Shown: piece after piece, positions 63,573-64,000 of the stretch
Layout: each line of letters starts with the position of its first letter
Numbering within the stretch: position 1 is the first letter of the stretch
NCBI RefSeq assembly: GCF_003577475.1
Contig: NZ_QPEP01000014.1
Location: 1 to 64,000, forward strand
Direction of reading: 5' to 3'
Length of the DNA: 64,000 nucleotides
Source of the DNA: Salinibius halmophilus
GTDB taxonomy: Bacteria; Pseudomonadota; Gammaproteobacteria; Pseudomonadales; Natronospirillaceae
The notes under the pieces: generated by a model
Seen by the model: the letters and a program-made list of their open reading frames with translations, nothing else
What the model was told of the DNA's origin: nothing
Databases searched by the model: none
Program-made: the position numbers and the translations under genes

Positions 63573-64000
63573 TTATGACGACAGTAGTTTATCGTTGGCG
63601 TTGACAATATTCGCTGCCATCGACTTCATCAACCCCATAATCAAATGTGGACTAGTGCGAATAAGTAAATCAAACTGTGCAGCAGGCACTGCTAGTACCG
63701 TGCAATGCTGCTTGGCAACAACAGAGGCTGTTCGACGCTCTCCATGTAATATCGACATTGCGCCAAATATCTCACCGGCGACAATAGTTGCTACCTGCTT
63801 GCCATTGCGCACAACTTCAGCTTCCCCTTCAACCAAAGAGTAAACATAGTCTGGCAGAGACCCTTGCTCGATAATGGTATCGTCCGGCTTAAAGAGGCGA
63901 TGCTCAGGAAGTTCGTGTACCTCCACCGGTGTGTACTGACGTATTTGCTCAAAAAGACAGCCAGGCCAGCGGGTCAATAATGTGAGCCAGTCAGCTAGTA
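63573..64000 (-). CDS. Cyclic-nucleotide-binding-domain protein, cut by the window edge
   Basis: At least 142 residues are visible. The cNMP-binding roll has DDTIIEQGSLPDYVYSLVEGEAEVV, GEIFGAMSILHGERRTASV and a closing helix. The frame stays open to the right edge (LADWLTLLTRWPG before the internal TTG at 63977), so the true N-terminus is outside. No DNA-binding domain follows. It resembles the stand-alone cNMP protein at 29033-29515 in layout but not closely in sequence. Confidence 0.8.
   Translation of the reverse strand, partial: LADWLTLLTRWPGCLFEQIRQYTPVEVHELPEHRLFKPDDTIIEQGSLPDYVYSLVEGEAEVVRNGKQVATIVAGEIFGAMSILHGERRTASVVAKQHCTVLAVPAAQFDLLIRTSPHLIMGLMKSMAANIVNANDKLLSS

Noticed and set aside
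1-64000. CRISPR array, tRNA genes, prophage or transposase genes
   Set aside because: I looked for regular spaced repeats, cloverleaf-type sequences and recombinase motifs on both strands and saw none that I could support.

Overview
The window is a gene-dense chromosomal segment of a Gram-negative gammaproteobacterium. The marks are Tat and Ubi genes, lipoproteins with lipoboxes, an outer-membrane MipA/OmpV-type protein, LpoB-like and M23 envelope proteins, and cardiolipin synthase. An ectABC-ask ectoine cluster, a peptide ABC importer of the Yej type and many orphan signalling proteins suggest a motile, halotolerant marine bacterium of the Oceanospirillales/Saccharospirillaceae kind. That placement is inference from gene content. 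I see no phage, plasmid, CRISPR or transposase genes.

Layout. 1-441: two tandem minus-strand promoters of ribosomal-RNA type point off the left edge. 442-5698: small membrane protein, then ubiE-ubiJ-ubiB-hisE-HIT-tatABC. 5607-7943: atypical CheW-like protein, a YbjQ pair, a Cys-rich peptide and a DUF411 protein. 8009-14350 (minus): a three-lipoprotein cluster, serA, fba, pgk. 14611-17760 (plus): LEA-type lipoprotein, hybrid histidine kinase, and a probable Fur-controlled small RNA. 18035-24707 (minus): LysE exporter, MarC protein, transketolase, M23 peptidase, DUF2788, cobQ. 24781-33767: response regulator, MipA-like protein, PPK2, hypothetical, cNMP protein, cardiolipin synthase, PAS-GGDEF-EAL protein. 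33706-36364: anaerobic ribonucleotide reductase behind two NrdR-type boxes. 36550-48292: EamA exporter, YqhA protein, Yej-type operon, MdlAB-type ABC exporter pair. 48579-53387: ectABC-ask plus a TPR membrane protein. 53703-59054: CheW, metF-ahcY behind an SAH riboswitch, metK and an ArsR-methyltransferase regulator. 59271-64000: HDOD protein, argC, a 42-residue ORF, YqgE, CheX, fRMsr and a cNMP-binding protein cut by the right edge.

How the genes work together. metF, ahcY, metK and the ArsR-methyltransferase protein form an activated-methyl-cycle island with two predicted SAH-sensing layers. pgk and fba share a region with a HexR-like palindrome. ectABC-ask makes ectoine from aspartate semialdehyde, with a dedicated aspartokinase.

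Most interesting non-coding signals: (1) a 90-nt RNA candidate at 17671-17760 with a Fur box inside its promoter and a RyhB-like sequence; (2) the SAH riboswitch with a compensated pseudoknot; (3) a dispersed repeat whose end supplies the TAG stop of two different ABC-transporter genes; (4) a second small-RNA candidate at 61589-61682; (5) the rRNA-type promoters at the left edge. All calls come from reading the sequence; no database search was run.
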